A stretch of 64,000 nucleotides of DNA, from positions 1,274,016 to 1,338,015 of the forward strand of contig BCIH01000003.1 in assembly GCA_002897115.2 (NCBI GenBank), written 5' to 3'. Of the stretch, positions 35,501-47,187 are shown piece by piece. The position numbers were made by a program, and so were the translations under genes. Position 1 is the first letter of the stretch. The number at the start of each line of letters is the position of its first letter. Below the pieces are notes generated by a model. That model had not been told where the DNA came from. It saw nothing but the letters and a program-made list of their open reading frames with translations, and did not search any database. The stretch comes from Prototheca cutis (taxonomy: Eukaryota; Chlorophyta; Trebouxiophyceae; Chlorellales; Chlorellaceae).

Positions 35501-38500
35501 TTGAGCGTCAGGGTCAGTCCCTCGGCTGCAATTTCCGGCGGCAAAGGCTTGCCATCCTCTGTCCGAACACGGACTGCCAGATGCATGGCTCCTCCACCGC
35601 CACCGGTCACTCCGTTGAGCTCCTGCCCAGCGATCAGTCCAGGGGAGGAAACCTCCTCTGGCAACAGCACTTCCAGGCCAATCACGGTGTTGCGGGGCCG
35701 CATGACCAGGCGCAGGGTGCCGTCTTCCAGGGCGACTCTTCTGGAGGCGCTGGAGGCGCGGAGCGTGTAGACCCCTGCAGTCGTGGCATGGATTACGACG
35801 TCGGTAAATGCCGCGGCGCCGCCACGGGCACGGACCTTGTTTCCGGATCCTGCCGCACTGACCGCGGCGGCAGCGCCCGCGCCACCCTCGGCCAGTGCGG
35901 CCGACGACAGGGCGACGTCCAGCGCCGCCGAGGGTGGAAGCGCGGCAGGGTTGCCAGCCGTGTCGGCTGCGAATACTCGCAGGCCGGGAAATGCAGCCTG
36001 CAGCCCGCAGTGCACGGGGCCACGCAGCGAAAATACCAGCTTCTTAGGTGGGCCTGTGCAGGGGGTTTTAGGGTTTAGGGCTTAGGTTTTTAGGTTTTGG
36101 ATGTTTGACCGGATGATCCGCACCAAAATGTGGACGCCCAGCGGCAGCGAAACAAGCGCCTTGATTGAACAAAGAAACGCCTCCCCATCAGACACTAAAA
36201 ACACCCGCCAACCTGCCAAACCAGTTGTTCACCTGTTGCCAGGTCCAGCATACAGGCGTCGGGCGTGATGGCATCACCAGGCGACAAAACGCTGAGCCGG
36301 ACCTGCCCAGGCCGTCCGTTCAGCACGATCCGTGCTGTGAACGCCGCAGTGCCACAGCTCTGGAATATGCTTTCAGTATGTGGGGGGTATGTGTTTATGT
36401 ACCTGGGGCGGACGAACATGCATGCTTGCATCACATAATCCCACCACCCCCCACCTCACAGAACAGCAAACACACCTGGGCGTTCCTGCCACGACTTCTC
36501 CGTTGGATGCTGACATCAGAGGTCACATCATCCTCTGCCTCCACATCGATGCTGGGCTCTGGCAGGGGCGACCCATCCTCCAAGGCACAACAGCGGTTGT
36601 GATACTCGTCCAGGGCCTCGATGTCGGCGAAGAACGGCACGCCGCAGCGCACGCCACCGTTATCCACCGGGGATGGTGGGGGTGTGGCCTGGGAGCCATC
36701 GGCATGTCGAGTTTCTACCAGCCGCATCGCCCAGGACTTTGGGGGCCCTGGAGTAATGCGCAGCGCGACCCCGATCTCCAGCACCAGTGCGGCCGGGCCT
36801 TCGTCGGCAGTGCAGCTAAACCGCACCCACTCCGTTGCGGGAGGGGCTCTTGTCGTTGGCACAGCGGTGCTCGTCGGCATGCCAGGGTCGTCCTTGATGA
36901 AGGTGCTTGGTCCAGGCGTGGCGCCGGAGTTGCTGCCTCCCCTAAGGCCCAAGTCGATGGCATCACCACCACAGGTCGGCCCCTCAGCGTTGGCAGTCTC
37001 TGGCAGTGTCAGGGAGGGCAGGCGGATGGGCTCGCCTGTCCAGCTCACGCGCTTGGACCCTCGATGCCAGGAGACCGTTGCCCGACCGGGCATGGGCTCT
37101 GACCCCCCAGCCGGTCGGCCTGAGCCGTCCAGCAGCACAAGGCGCAAGCCTGAGAGCGAGCTCTTCACGGGGCGTGGGGGCAGCAATACCACATCNNCAC
37201 CCGTTTCGGGGTCTGCTACCCTTGGCAGCACCTCGCCACTGAGCTCCAGACCCAGCGCCACGGGCCGCAGGCTCGGCAGCACTCGCACGGGGCACCGCAG
37301 CACTGGTGCGGGGCCGGCACATGGAGCAAGCTCTTCTTCGCGATTCACTCCCGCGACAGCTTGCTCGGCTGCCTGCACCGCGGCAGTCAGGCCGGGCGTG
37401 GTTGCCTCCACCTGCAGGGAGAGCTCCACCAGTGATGCTGGTTCAGCAGCGCTGCCACCGGCCGCTGCGATGCTGGGGCCCTTGACCCTGATGCCTGCGT
37501 GGGTGCAGCAGGGTTACAGGTGGCGTTGGGTTGCCAGTGCAGTTGGTCACTGGGACGAGACATGGAAAGGTCATGCTGAACCCTGGCTTACTCCACCGTT
37601 CACGAGCACTAGCTCCTACCTGAGATAGTTGCGGTACCCTCGGCCTGTACTGGAACAATCTTGCCGGGTTTCTGGAGGCATGCACCGGCAACCACGACGC
37701 TAGCCGTGAGTCCCAGCAGCCGGCAGGCTGTGGCGTTGCCCCAGGCATCCAGGGCTGCCACTCGAAAGTCGGGCACAACCTCGTCCTCGGAAATTTCAAC
37801 TGTTGCTGAGGTGTCTGGGTTCGGAGCACCTCTACCGATGGCGGCCTGGCTTGGGCTCTGGCGGCCGTCGACGGTGCTGTCCCAGGGATGGCCTGGCTGC
37901 AGTGCCAGCAGCGCAGGAACCCCCGCGCACAGCGTTACAGGGAGGTGGGCACACAGGTCTCCACACTCGGACCCGTCGCCCAACCTTATGCTCAGCGTGC
38001 AGTCTATTGTGGACGTACTGTCAGGCTGGCTGCCATCAGCAATGTTGTGCAGCAGTCCCAAGCAGCCAGTCTCTGTCGGGACAAATGCAATGCCGTTCAG
38101 ACTCTGCGGCAGGGAGACTTCTAGCGGGGGTTGCTCGTCCCTGCGCCGGCGCGGGACGATGTGCTTGTTGGCCCCGCCGTCGTCTTTCCACACCACTTGT
38201 ATGGGCAGCGCGGCGTCCAGTGGTTGTTCACCCACAGCCGTGCGCTGCGAGCCGGCGCCGCTGCCATCTGCCAGGCTACCCCGTCGTGCACATGTCAGCT
38301 GTGGCTGCAGGCCCTGACCGGTGATGGAGGACAACAATTCAGGCCCAAGGGCATTACCAAACCGATCCTCCACCGTCAGCGACAGCGGCGGCAGCTCCTC
38401 ACCTGCAGATGAGTAGAGAAGATTTAAATGGAGATGGTGAAGGTCTCCTACGGTGCAGCAACCAGCAAAGTGATTGTCTACCCTATGCCCTTGGCCAAAT

Positions 38501-41500
38501 CATCGCCATCATGATCACCATCATGATCACCGTCATGATCGTCATCACCATCGTCATCATCATCAATCCCCCCACCCACTGAAGCAACACCAAAAAAAAT
38601 GTGCACATACCAAAGGCTACTGGTCGAAGGGCGGCGACGGCGGCGCCCTCCCCACCCAGCCGCAGGCGTGCCGGCTGCCCCGGGTTCACCGCGATGTGGA
38701 CTTCCAGGGTTAACGGCCCTGATGCCCCCGGCACCGCGGGGCTGACAGCGTACTGCAGGACGTAGCGCCCTGCACCGTTGAGCGCGTGTGCCAGGCGCTG
38801 GAAATGAAAGGCGTCTTTGACGGGGCTGCGGTTCTCCACCGTGAAGACAAGCTCCCGCTCCTGCGTCGGATCGACAGCATCTGGGCCGGGTGACCGTTCG
38901 CCGGGTGAAGGTTCAGAAGGGTGCTCAGCACTCCCAGAGACCTGGGGATCTGCGTTCTCATCGGCATGATGCGTTGCAACTGGCCGGCTCTTGCGTGACC
39001 GCTTGAGTTTGTCGGCGGCACTCCCGGCGGATCTCTTCCAGGCGCCGCGGCCTTGTGGGGCCCCTTCATCCACTGCTGCAGCCACAGTTGCTGTGCGTTT
39101 GGGTGCAGCTGTGCCCCCTGTCCCGCCCCCCGGGGCGGTCCCGGCCATTCCTCCACTCACGCCGTCGTCCTCCGCCCCAACTCCCACAACGTCTCCCCCA
39201 GTGCCGCCGCCGTGCACACGGAACAGGGACTGCCGCACAACGAGCGGCTGTCGGGCGCCCGCGAAGAAAGCGCGGACGAGGCGCTGACCGCCGCCGGACA
39301 GCACGGCAATGTTGGTGGCGGGGATGCACTCCCCTGCCGTCAGCCGCACCGTGCCCCGTCCCGCCAACTTGAGAGGCTCCAGGCGCAGCGCGGCCGGAAC
39401 TCGCTCCATTTCCTTTCGAGCATGCTCGGTGACGGCTTGTTCGCCCACAGGCTCCCACAGCAGCCGCCGCAGCGGGAACGCGCGCACAGGGCCCACGCCG
39501 TACACAGGTTCGGGAAGCAGCGCCACGTGCACGCGCCCGCCGGCATGACACCCGGGCCGTGCCGCCGGAACGGCCACGCTGAAGAACATGACTCGGCCGA
39601 AGTGCTGGGGCTTGGTGTCCAGCCGGACCACGTCGCCGGCCCGTACAGCGCGTGAGCCGCCATCACTCACGCATTCAAAGGCCGTCACCGACTCCCCTAC
39701 CTCCTCCCGCAGTGCCGCCTGCCGCCGTCAAATTCACGGTACATCTGATTCTCGAAATGGAAGTCCATCGTACAAGAATGTGCAGTGCGAGTGTATCCCC
39801 CCCAAAGAAAAGGAACGTCTGCAGCCACCCGCCCACCTGGACCTGGGGATCTGCCGGTGCATCGAAGCGCAGGACCTTGTCCAACGTGGCGTGGCACGAA
39901 GTGAGCCATTCCCGCGCTTTCTTCCCTATGCCGCGGTTGCCGGGCACGGCGGATGCCACTAGGGACCGCAGGTCGTCCCGCAGCAGCAGTTTGTTCCTGG
40001 TGACGCGGAACCGGGGTCCGAGGAACAGCGTCCCCCGCAGCCGGCGGAACACCTCGTCCGGCAGCGCGTCCTTTTGAAGGGGGGAGCATGGCGGGTAGTT
40101 GTTGTGTCAAAGGGTTTGATGCTGACACAGTCCTGCACATCCAATGGCACAGCAGGCAAGGAGAGATTGTTCCCAAACAGAGTAGAACCACCCATCGCCA
40201 CCGACCTTGCCACTGGCAGTCCGGTGGGTGCGTAGGGCTTCCAGGAAGGGCAGGGTGTCCAGTTTGGCCCCGGGAATCAGCCGCCCTTGCCAGTAGCACT
40301 CGAAAATGGGTGCCGCCAACCATGGCGCCTCTGTTTCTTCGTCCGAGCCAGCGTCCAGGCAGGGGCCTGTGGAACCCAGCTGGGAGGCCTGTGGTTGGGA
40401 GTGTGGTGGTTAAACCAGGTTCAATGTGATGTCTGCAGAGAAGAGGCAATCAATCACAGGAGACAGAAACGCGACACTCACGGCACCTGCTGTCTCGAGA
40501 ACACCGCGGTNCCCCCCCTCTACCCTTTAATCCATATTCATATCCCAGGGTGTGTCCGGTTTGAGGGCTCACGCCCCCACCCCATACCACCCACCTGCGT
40601 GGGTGGCAGCTGGGAGGGCGCAAGGAGGGACTGCTGGTGGGCTGCCACTTGGGTGCAAAGGGATTGCCGCAGGCTGCGGTTCTCCCCATAGTCATCCGGC
40701 ACCGTCTCTGAGCCGTTGACATAGGGAAAGTAATACAGGAATCCCCACACTGTTCCCTGCGGGTGACCATGCAGGGCGTTGATCGCCAGAGCACCAGCTG
40801 GATGCAGGGGACGTGGACCGCATCCCCAGACAGCTGTCCGAATGCCCTGGCTGTGGGCACATGCTGATCCCTTGTCGCCCCTGCAACTATGGCATGCCCA
40901 GCAAAGCACAGTGCCCCCCCCCCTTCAATCCAAATACAGCGCCTCACCCTGCCAGGGACCAGGAGGCTAAATGGGAATTCCGACTGCTGGCCCCTCAACA
41001 ACCGTGTTTCATAGTCGTCCTCCACCTGCAGTGCCAGTTGAACAGGGATGACCATGCGTTGGCGATGTGTGCAGAGAGAAGGTTTCAAACAAATCATTGT
41101 CTGGAGTTTTGACATGGTTGTTGTTTTCACACGAGACTGCATTGCATTTCTCAACATCAACCCATCCGTCACCCCTGCAGCAGCCCTGGGCAACTTCTGT
41201 GACGCGTAGACCCCCCCCCCCCCCTCTCCCCCCCCCCACACACACACAATAGCTCACCTCTGCCAGGGACTTTTCCCAAATGGTGTCCGTCCCAATTATG
41301 AACCGCAAGACGATGTCGGGCCCGGTTGACTGGGTGCCGGGTTCCCTGTTCTTCTGTTCTCCATGCAGGTAATAGTGGTAGAGGTGCGCCATCTCCTGCA
41401 AGGAATGAGGCCCGAAAGAGGCAGGATTTGATCCCAGCATGCGGATGGAGCGGTCGTCCCATGGCCATTGCAGGTCATGGTTTTAGTTTATCAGTCACCA

Positions 41501-41974
41501 CCCAGCAATTCAAAATCGTCCCACCCATTACAAAGCAAAAATCGCTCGCTCACCTTGCACAGCCGGGCTCCGGCCTCGGGCTCCAGGAGCTGGCTCAGCA
41601 CCTCTTCCTTCAGGCTCGTGATGATCAACCGTGTAAACCCGGCGTCTGCGGCTTGGGGCTCGGCGGCTACCCGGTCATGCACCATGGCAAATCCCTTTTC
41701 TTCCTCGGTGAGCGTGGATGCATCACCCAGCATCCGATGCACCATCACCGCTTCATACACAGCCTGCATTGGTGTGGTAAGGGGATTGTGCATATGGACC
41801 AGGAGAGAGAGGTTTTTTTTGTTTTTTTTTTTGTTTTTTTTTTTTTTTTTTTTTGGGGGGGGATAATGATTGGTCCCTGAACGCCAATCTGCAGCACATG
41901 GGTCCACAACTCATGCACTCCCTCTGCATGGTGACCGCGACGACCACCTATGCCAGCCCTGGGTCCAGGTGGGT

Positions 41975-42017
<43 letters not shown>

Positions 42018-43459
42018 GGGGGGGGGGGGGTCTCTGGTATCAGATTAACAAGACAAATAGGTCAAAGGCATCAGCACATTGGGTACCCCTGGGGCCTCTC
42101 AAAGAGAAAGCATTAAACACAGGGTACCCACTGGGCTACCTGTCCCATTGCAAAGCGCTTTTCAAGCTCGCCAGCTGACAGGAAGAGCTCGTGGACGTAG
42201 GGATCTCCGGCATGCTTGGTTACCACCTTGATGCTGTTGCCGATAAAGAATGCGGCATTCTTTGAGCCCACCTGCAGGGGGAGGGCGGTGATGGATGATG
42301 CGTTTAACGATAATCCCCCCTCCGTGCTTTGGCAATTAGACAAGGAAAAGTGTGCCGAGAAGCATGTGTCACCACAGAGTGTCGCACCCCAAAGTAGGAG
42401 ATGTTGCAGTTGAGATACTTGGTCGGCGCTGCGCTTTCTTCGTCTCCATGGACATCGTGTCCCCTTTCTTCCATGGAGTAGTTCATCACCGCCTGCGCAG
42501 GGGGGTGGAATAATAATGTGCTCCCATTCCGGTCAACGATAAAGGACAGTCTCTGTGCCCCTACCTGCTCTGTAACCACTCGCGCCAGGATGCTACTCAT
42601 AAATCCAGTTCGACAACCTACACACAATTGATCACACTGCCTGCACCCAGCTCACCCAGTCGTTAAGTTCACGCTTGGACATGCCACATCCAGCATCCTC
42701 CACACACACCAGCCCCTTTGCGGTGCTGGGGTTTGTGCTGGAAAGGGAGAATGTGACCGTGATGGCTGGCCTGTCCCCTGACCCACTGGTAGCCCGCAGG
42801 GAATTGTCTATAAACTCGGCCAGTGCGTAGACAAAGGGGTGCTGGCCCTGCATTGATAAATGTGTCTGCTGCTCGTTCCATTGTGCATGGAGGGAGATGA
42901 GCGATGCATGCCACCCAGATGTAACAAGTTCCAACAGGCCGCATCAGACATCGGCACTCCATGCTGGTCTGGACGCGGACAAAGCTCGTGAATGCTCCGC
43001 TCCATGCCCTCACCTGGGCTGCAAAGTACTCATAGTCTCCGGCCATCGTGAGGGTCTTTGGGTGTGGCTGGAATGAGACGATCTCCTGGCCCGGGGTCGA
43101 CAACTCGCCCGAGGGGCCATGTGCCACATGCAGCACGCTGCCTGCCGGTAGTTGCCGCAGGTCCTCATCTCTCTCCAGAGGGCGATTGTAGTCGGTCAGA
43201 TGAAATGCCTACAAAGTCATGTGCCAGGAGCGTTTCCGCTGCTGAGCAACTGCTCTCTCGTGTGCAAGTGCACATTGGAAGGGCGCCGTGCACAGCATGC
43301 TTCCCTGCGTCAAAATTTCCGCCAACCTACCCCTCGATTCAGTCCAAACTTCTTGGCCACAAGAGCATAAAGCACCGCCTTCCCAGGCAATGGGAGTGCG
43401 ATCTCAAGTTGAGGGTGCTCGCCATCCCGAATGGCGACGCTCGACCGCGTGCTCTCCAT
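32528..43459 (-). CDS. GMI1/SMCHD1-like GHKL ATPase with SMC hinge domain
   Basis: Twenty-two exons (minus): 43459-43331, 43208-43014, 42847-42656, 42492-42388, 42271-42140, 41763-41554, 41395-41258, 41025-40948, 40756-40595, 40388-40206, 40070-39837, 39718-38611, 38402-37620, 37494-36476, 36359-36233, 36053-35331, 35178-34609, 34479-34389, 34273-34123, 33945-33859, 33690-33486 and 33326-32528; ~2470 residues. GHKL motifs: ALAEFIDNSLRA, VEDAGCGMS and YFGVGSKNAAFFIGN. Then LECFW-like FECYWQGRLIPGA, a long beta-rich middle, a coiled coil (REAALQCKERLESAL, SESEAQEMLADANRELDKA) and an SMC hinge (MVGVVAQLATIEHEPLARV to DVVVVADMPARDRMLSTLG). Its tail GYLFNLVRPIQLGTRAALFH is typical of SMCHD1. Relatives act in chromatin silencing (SMCHD1) or homologous recombination (GMI1). 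Single Ns at 34232-34784 and 33245 blur one junction (34609), leaving the total one base off frame. Confidence 0.9.
36064..36095. repeat. Interstitial telomere-like TTTAGGG motif
   Basis: Reads TTTTAGGGTTTAGGGCTTAGG then two more degenerate units. It resembles plant/green-algal telomere repeats and lies in intron 15 of the SMCHD1-like gene, ending a few bases from the exon 16 acceptor. Confidence 0.7.
38500..38566. repeat. Imperfect ATC/ATG trinucleotide repeat
   Basis: About 67 bases of CATCATGAT/CACCATC-like units in the intron between exons 12 and 13 (transcript order) of the SMCHD1-like gene. The minus strand would encode a run rich in Met, Ile, Thr and Val, which is not part of the spliced product. 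Confidence 0.8.
41813..42030. repeat. Two poly(T)-poly(G) tracts in one intron
   Basis: T-rich run 41813-41854 followed by G8, then T41 (41976-42016) followed by G14 (42017-42030). Both lie in the intron between exons 5 and 6 of the SMCHD1-like gene, where the transcript strand reads poly(C) then poly(A). Confidence 0.85.
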
Positions 43460-44639
43460 GGCATGGGCGATTTCATGCTCAGCACAACTACGGCATGCTG
43501 TGCAGTTTGTGCCGATGCTTGCTCAGTGTTTCGCACAATTAAGGGGGGGAAACGATTCAAACGTGCTGCTTTGGCCCAATGCTGCACTTGCACGGCCGGA
43601 GCGAGCAGTGCGGCCTCACAGCTGGTGCAGGGGAAAAGGCATTTCGAAATTTCGGAAGCGATGACTTGCGCGAGGACGCCGTGAATAGCACCACACTCGA
43701 CAATCCCCTCCAGGCCCTCCCGTGCGGTGCCCCTCTTGTGCGACTGCACGATGATGTTTATTCCGCACCAAAGATTAGTCTCAGAACAGGGCAGGGCCAG
43801 GAAGGAGCGTGCTCGTGGGCAATCACCCTTCGACGCTCGGGGCCTGCGCAGCTGCGGGGGATGGGGCCACTAAGCCGCGCGTGTAGGCCCCCTGCAACGC
43901 CTGTTACCCCAGAAATCAAGATAATGAGAGGATTGAGGGTGCAAATGGGAGTTGTGCATCTGCGCGCTCTCTCTCGGCGGCCCTTGGCACTCTTCAAACG
44001 CGCCGCCAGCAAGCGCCTTGGGGTTCATGCGCTGTTTGGGCCCCAGAGCAGGTGCTGTGTGGGCTGATTCCACGAGGAAATCTCGTCTTGCACCTCCATA
44101 TCATCATTCAATTGCCCATTGTTTTGTCGAATCAAGGGGAGTACTGTGCAGACAAAGACAGGTCAATCTATCTAGGGATCAGAATCAAGTTCAGCAACAG
44201 GCAATGTCGTGGCCACCGTTTTCTGGGCCTCTGCAGCTGCATCTGGCCTCGCTGTGCTCCTCCGCCTGTACTTCTGGTGACTGCGTTCCCGCCACCCGAT
44301 CTTCCGTTTCTTGGATCCAGAGCCTGAGTTGAGAGGCATTTCAGCCCAGAGCCCTTCTTCTTCTAGCTCTGTTGCTCACTTGTCGACGGGTTCCGGGGAG
44401 CGGGTGTTCAGTACTTTGCGAGTGAATCGAAGAAGGTAATCCTTCGCTGCATGTGGGTGCTTTAGCATAAAACGCTGCACCATGCCGTTGATGACAAAGT
44501 CTCCCAGGGGTTGATGAGGGGCAGGGGTTGAAGGTCCAGCATCGTCCCCATGTTGGGGTGCCGCATTCAGGGTCAGCAAGGCCAGCTGGCTGTCCACAGC
44601 AGACTGCTGGGATCCGGCACCATGGATGTCTCATGATGA
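43460..44639. other. Gene-poor stretch upstream of SMCHD1-like gene
   Basis: No gene identified. One minus-strand open frame (44597-44376, ending LLRFTRKVLNTRSPEPVDK) has a basic, helical, protein-like C-terminus. I could not link it to an upstream exon or a family. The region must include the promoter of the SMCHD1-like gene. Confidence 0.35.
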
Positions 44640-45420
44640 ATCCTGCTCAGCATAGCGGGGGTTGGGCCGGCGCTGCCGGCGGCTGATCCGACAGCCATCC
44701 GGCTGCTGGTTTGGATCGTGCCAGTCGTCCATGTGCTGGGCGTCATCATCGGGCTGAGGAGCTGTGGTGGCTGGTGCTGGCTGATGTCCGCAGTCAAAAA
44801 ACGCCTTCTCCTCATCCTGCGTTGAAGCCAGACCACGGGGATGGATAATGCAGTCACTGCATCGGACTGGTCGATGCGCCAGCTGTTGCAGGGCCCCGGA
44901 CACAGCACCCTGGTCGACACCGGGCCGCCCCGCACGACGCACTGCCGCCGCATGAGGACGACCTCGAAGGGAGGGCTGCACCGGCGGCTGCCCTGGGATG
45001 CGCACCGCAGGGGTGGCATTGAGGCGGCCGAGCACCCGCAAGAGGCACGCCTTCATGATGCGGCGCGGGTCGGAAGAGAAGACACCCACCCAGATGGTAC
45101 GCCGGCATCAAGCGCAACAGGTGCTCCAGGCCGGGGCGAGGCCGGTGGACGTGATGCCCCGCGGTTGACAGTGGCCCCCATCCAGCGGCAGCACTGCACA
45201 CAATCCAAACAGCAGCACCGCCCGGAACCAGTACGCCATCCTCGAATGCCAGAGGTGTGGCGTGGTGTGGAACCGCGACATCAACGCCGCGCGCAACATC
45301 CGCCACCTGGGGAGAGACTGGTCCTGCCCGGCAAAAGACCGCCGCCTTTTGACCGCAAACCCAAGCTCCCCCCCCTTGCACATCCCCTGCCTCCCATGCG
45401 CTCCACCTGATATGATCTGA
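44640..45420 (+). pseudogene. Fanzor/TnpB-like nuclease remnant (OrfB zinc-ribbon C-terminus)
   Basis: Reading frame 45169-45420 contains YAILECQRCGVVWNRDINAA then RNIRHLG. This is the second half of the OrfB zinc ribbon plus the RuvC-III Asp (N-R-D-x-N-A-A-R-N-I) that marks IS605/IS607 TnpB and eukaryotic Fanzor proteins. In the same frame further upstream, HRTGRCASC (44860-44886) could be the first CxxC pair, where Fanzors have R-T-S-x-x-C-x-x-C. That match is weak. TGA codons lie between the two (one near 44945 and one at 45166-45168), and the acidic RuvC-II residues expected just before the first pair are not visible. Fanzors are known in green algae, often inside transposons. I see no terminal inverted repeats. 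It is either a decayed copy or a gene whose remaining exons I could not find. Confidence 0.65.
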
Positions 45421-45767
45421 TCACCAGGATTCGCCGCAGGCCCTGGTCTGCGGATCAGTACCATTGAACGCGTGCTGTGAGGCCAGTTTGCTTCTGGGTA
45501 ACCCTCGCGGATCTCTTGTGGGGTGCGCCCCAGTTTGTCTGTCTGGAATCGTACCCCACCCGAGGACTTTGCAGTGATGCCGGACGCCATCAGATCCGTG
45601 TACCAGCATTTCAACCTCCCGCATGGGAGGAAAAGCAAAGTATGTGACGTGTTTGCATGTTCATTACAACATCACCCTTGAGCTCATATGGTTGGAGTCG
45701 GGTCCGGCTTAGCTGGTGTCCCGGGAAGGGGGTCTGGTGTCGTGCCGCCCAGCGGTCAGCCTCGACC
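45421..45767. other. Region between Fanzor remnant and SDR gene
   Basis: The minus strand has an open frame (45638-45421) whose segment GRTPQEIREGYPEANW is protein-like and faintly recalls a DUF433-type motif. It has no start context or partner exon that I can support. Otherwise it should hold the SDR promoter. Confidence 0.25.
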
Positions 45768-47187
45768 ATGGTTCACCCACTCGGCACTGTGCTGGTAACC
45801 GGGGGCACAGGGTACGTGGGTACGGAAGTTATCAAGCAGTTTCTTGAAAAGGGCTACAACGTCCGTACCACTGTCCGTCCCGGCACGTGCTCGACTGCGG
45901 TGGAGCCTCTCCACAAGCTTGCTGCGGTGCTCCCAGGTACTGCTGCTGTGGGGGAATGCAAGTCACACAGGAGCGAGCTGGGATTGGAGAGTTGAATGCT
46001 GTTATTTTGCTCCGTTTGCGTTCGTCAAGTACAACCATCTCTTCTCGGACACGACCCATCCCAGGTTCATTGCAAGTGGTGGAGGCCGACCTTCTGGCCG
46101 AGCGCCCTTTCCACGAGGCAGTGCGTGGGGCCCGTGCTGTTGTGCATGTTGCCTCGCCCTTTTACATTACGTCATCTGATCCGGAAAGGGAGCTGGTGGA
46201 CACTGCGGTGCGGGGCACGGCCGCGGTGTTTGATGCAGTGCAGTCTCAAGCCGCAGCTTCCGGCCAGCCGCCGCCTCGGGTGGTGCTGACCAGCTCGTGT
46301 GCTGCCGTCAAGGGCATGCACCCCTTGCCTCCGGTCGCGGGGGACCGCTACTCGGATGCAGACTGGAACACGACATCCACAGTGGAAAATGGAGAGGCCT
46401 ACTGGGTTGGGAAGGTGAGATAGTTGGCAGTCGTGTGGAGTTTGTGGGAACGAGTCCATCCATCCATTACGAGCGGCAACGCTATCAAAGGAAAAGCATC
46501 GCCCCTCCCCCTCCCTCTTCACAGACCCGGGCGGAGCAGCATGCATGGGAGCGCAGCAAGAGTGCCGGCATCGAGCTCGTCACCATTCTCCCAGAGTTTA
46601 TCATGGGCCCACTGGTTTCCCGCGCCCAGGCACGGGGCACGTCGGCGGCAGCCATGCTCGGTTGGCTGCACGGCGAAGCAGCGCCGGGGTCGTTTACTTT
46701 TGCAGACGTCCGTGCCGTGGCCCGGGCGCACGTCCGGGCGGTGGAAGTCCCGGCCGCTGCCGGACGCCGCTTCATCGTCGCAGCCGACCGTGCCTGTTCA
46801 GGAGCAGACATCAGTGCCATTCTCAAGGTACAAGTTGTTCGAGGTGGAGGAGGGGGGAGTTGTGTGTAGTAGTTAGACTGTTGAGGGGGGCGGCCATGGT
46901 TTGTCTGCTTGCGGCCGGCACCGGGAGTAACAATGTGATGTAGTCTTGAAGGGTTCGAGTTTGATACTCATCTCCCCGGTGCCATTCCCGTGCAACCCGA
47001 CACATGGCAGGCGGCGTTCCCCGAGCTGCCCATCAGGGATGGCGAGGAGGAGGATCCGCCGGGCACAGGCGTGGACTCCCAGCCTGCAAGCGAATTGCTC
47101 GGAGTGGTCTCTCCAACCGTGGAGGAGTCGCTCATTGACATGGCGGCCACGCTGATTGGGCTGGGACTGCTGGAGCAGAGTGCCTAG
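45768..47187 (+). CDS. Extended SDR, dihydroflavonol/cinnamoyl-CoA-reductase-like
   Basis: NAD(P)-dependent reductase or epimerase of the extended short-chain dehydrogenase family (DFR/CCR/anthocyanidin-reductase-like group). Exons 45768-45936, 46065-46414, 46525-46827 and 47011-47187 total 999 bases (332 residues), the usual length. The N-terminal Rossmann motif is VLVTGGTGYVG (GxxGxxG), and the Arg of NVRTTVRP suggests NADPH. VVHVASPFYI and VVLTSSCAAV supply the substrate-side strand and catalytic Ser region. The catalytic YxxxK is YWVGK, with K at the exon 2/3 junction followed by TRAEQHAWE. The C-terminus (AAFPELPIRDGEEED...) resembles the SDR family's substrate-binding end. The exact substrate cannot be assigned, and green algae have such genes without lignin or anthocyanins. 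The 3' end faces Sec1. Confidence 0.9.

Noticed and set aside
35332..36078. Plus-strand frame of 248 codons
   Set aside because: Antisense to exon 16 of the SMCHD1-like gene, which is supported by frame-consistent splicing on both sides.
38500..38566. CRISPR-like or coding ATC/ATG repeat
   Set aside because: Simple imperfect trinucleotide repeat with no spacers, inside an intron of a eukaryotic gene.
42560..42627. Candidate extra exon SSILARVVTEQ in the SMCHD1-like gene
   Set aside because: Including it breaks frame or meets a stop; splicing past it joins ELNDW to AVMNYSMEERG in phase, as the family expects.
45421..45638. DUF433 antitoxin gene
   Set aside because: Only a short resemblance (TPQEIREGYPE); no start context, no partner toxin, eukaryotic surroundings. 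Kept only as an unresolved frame.
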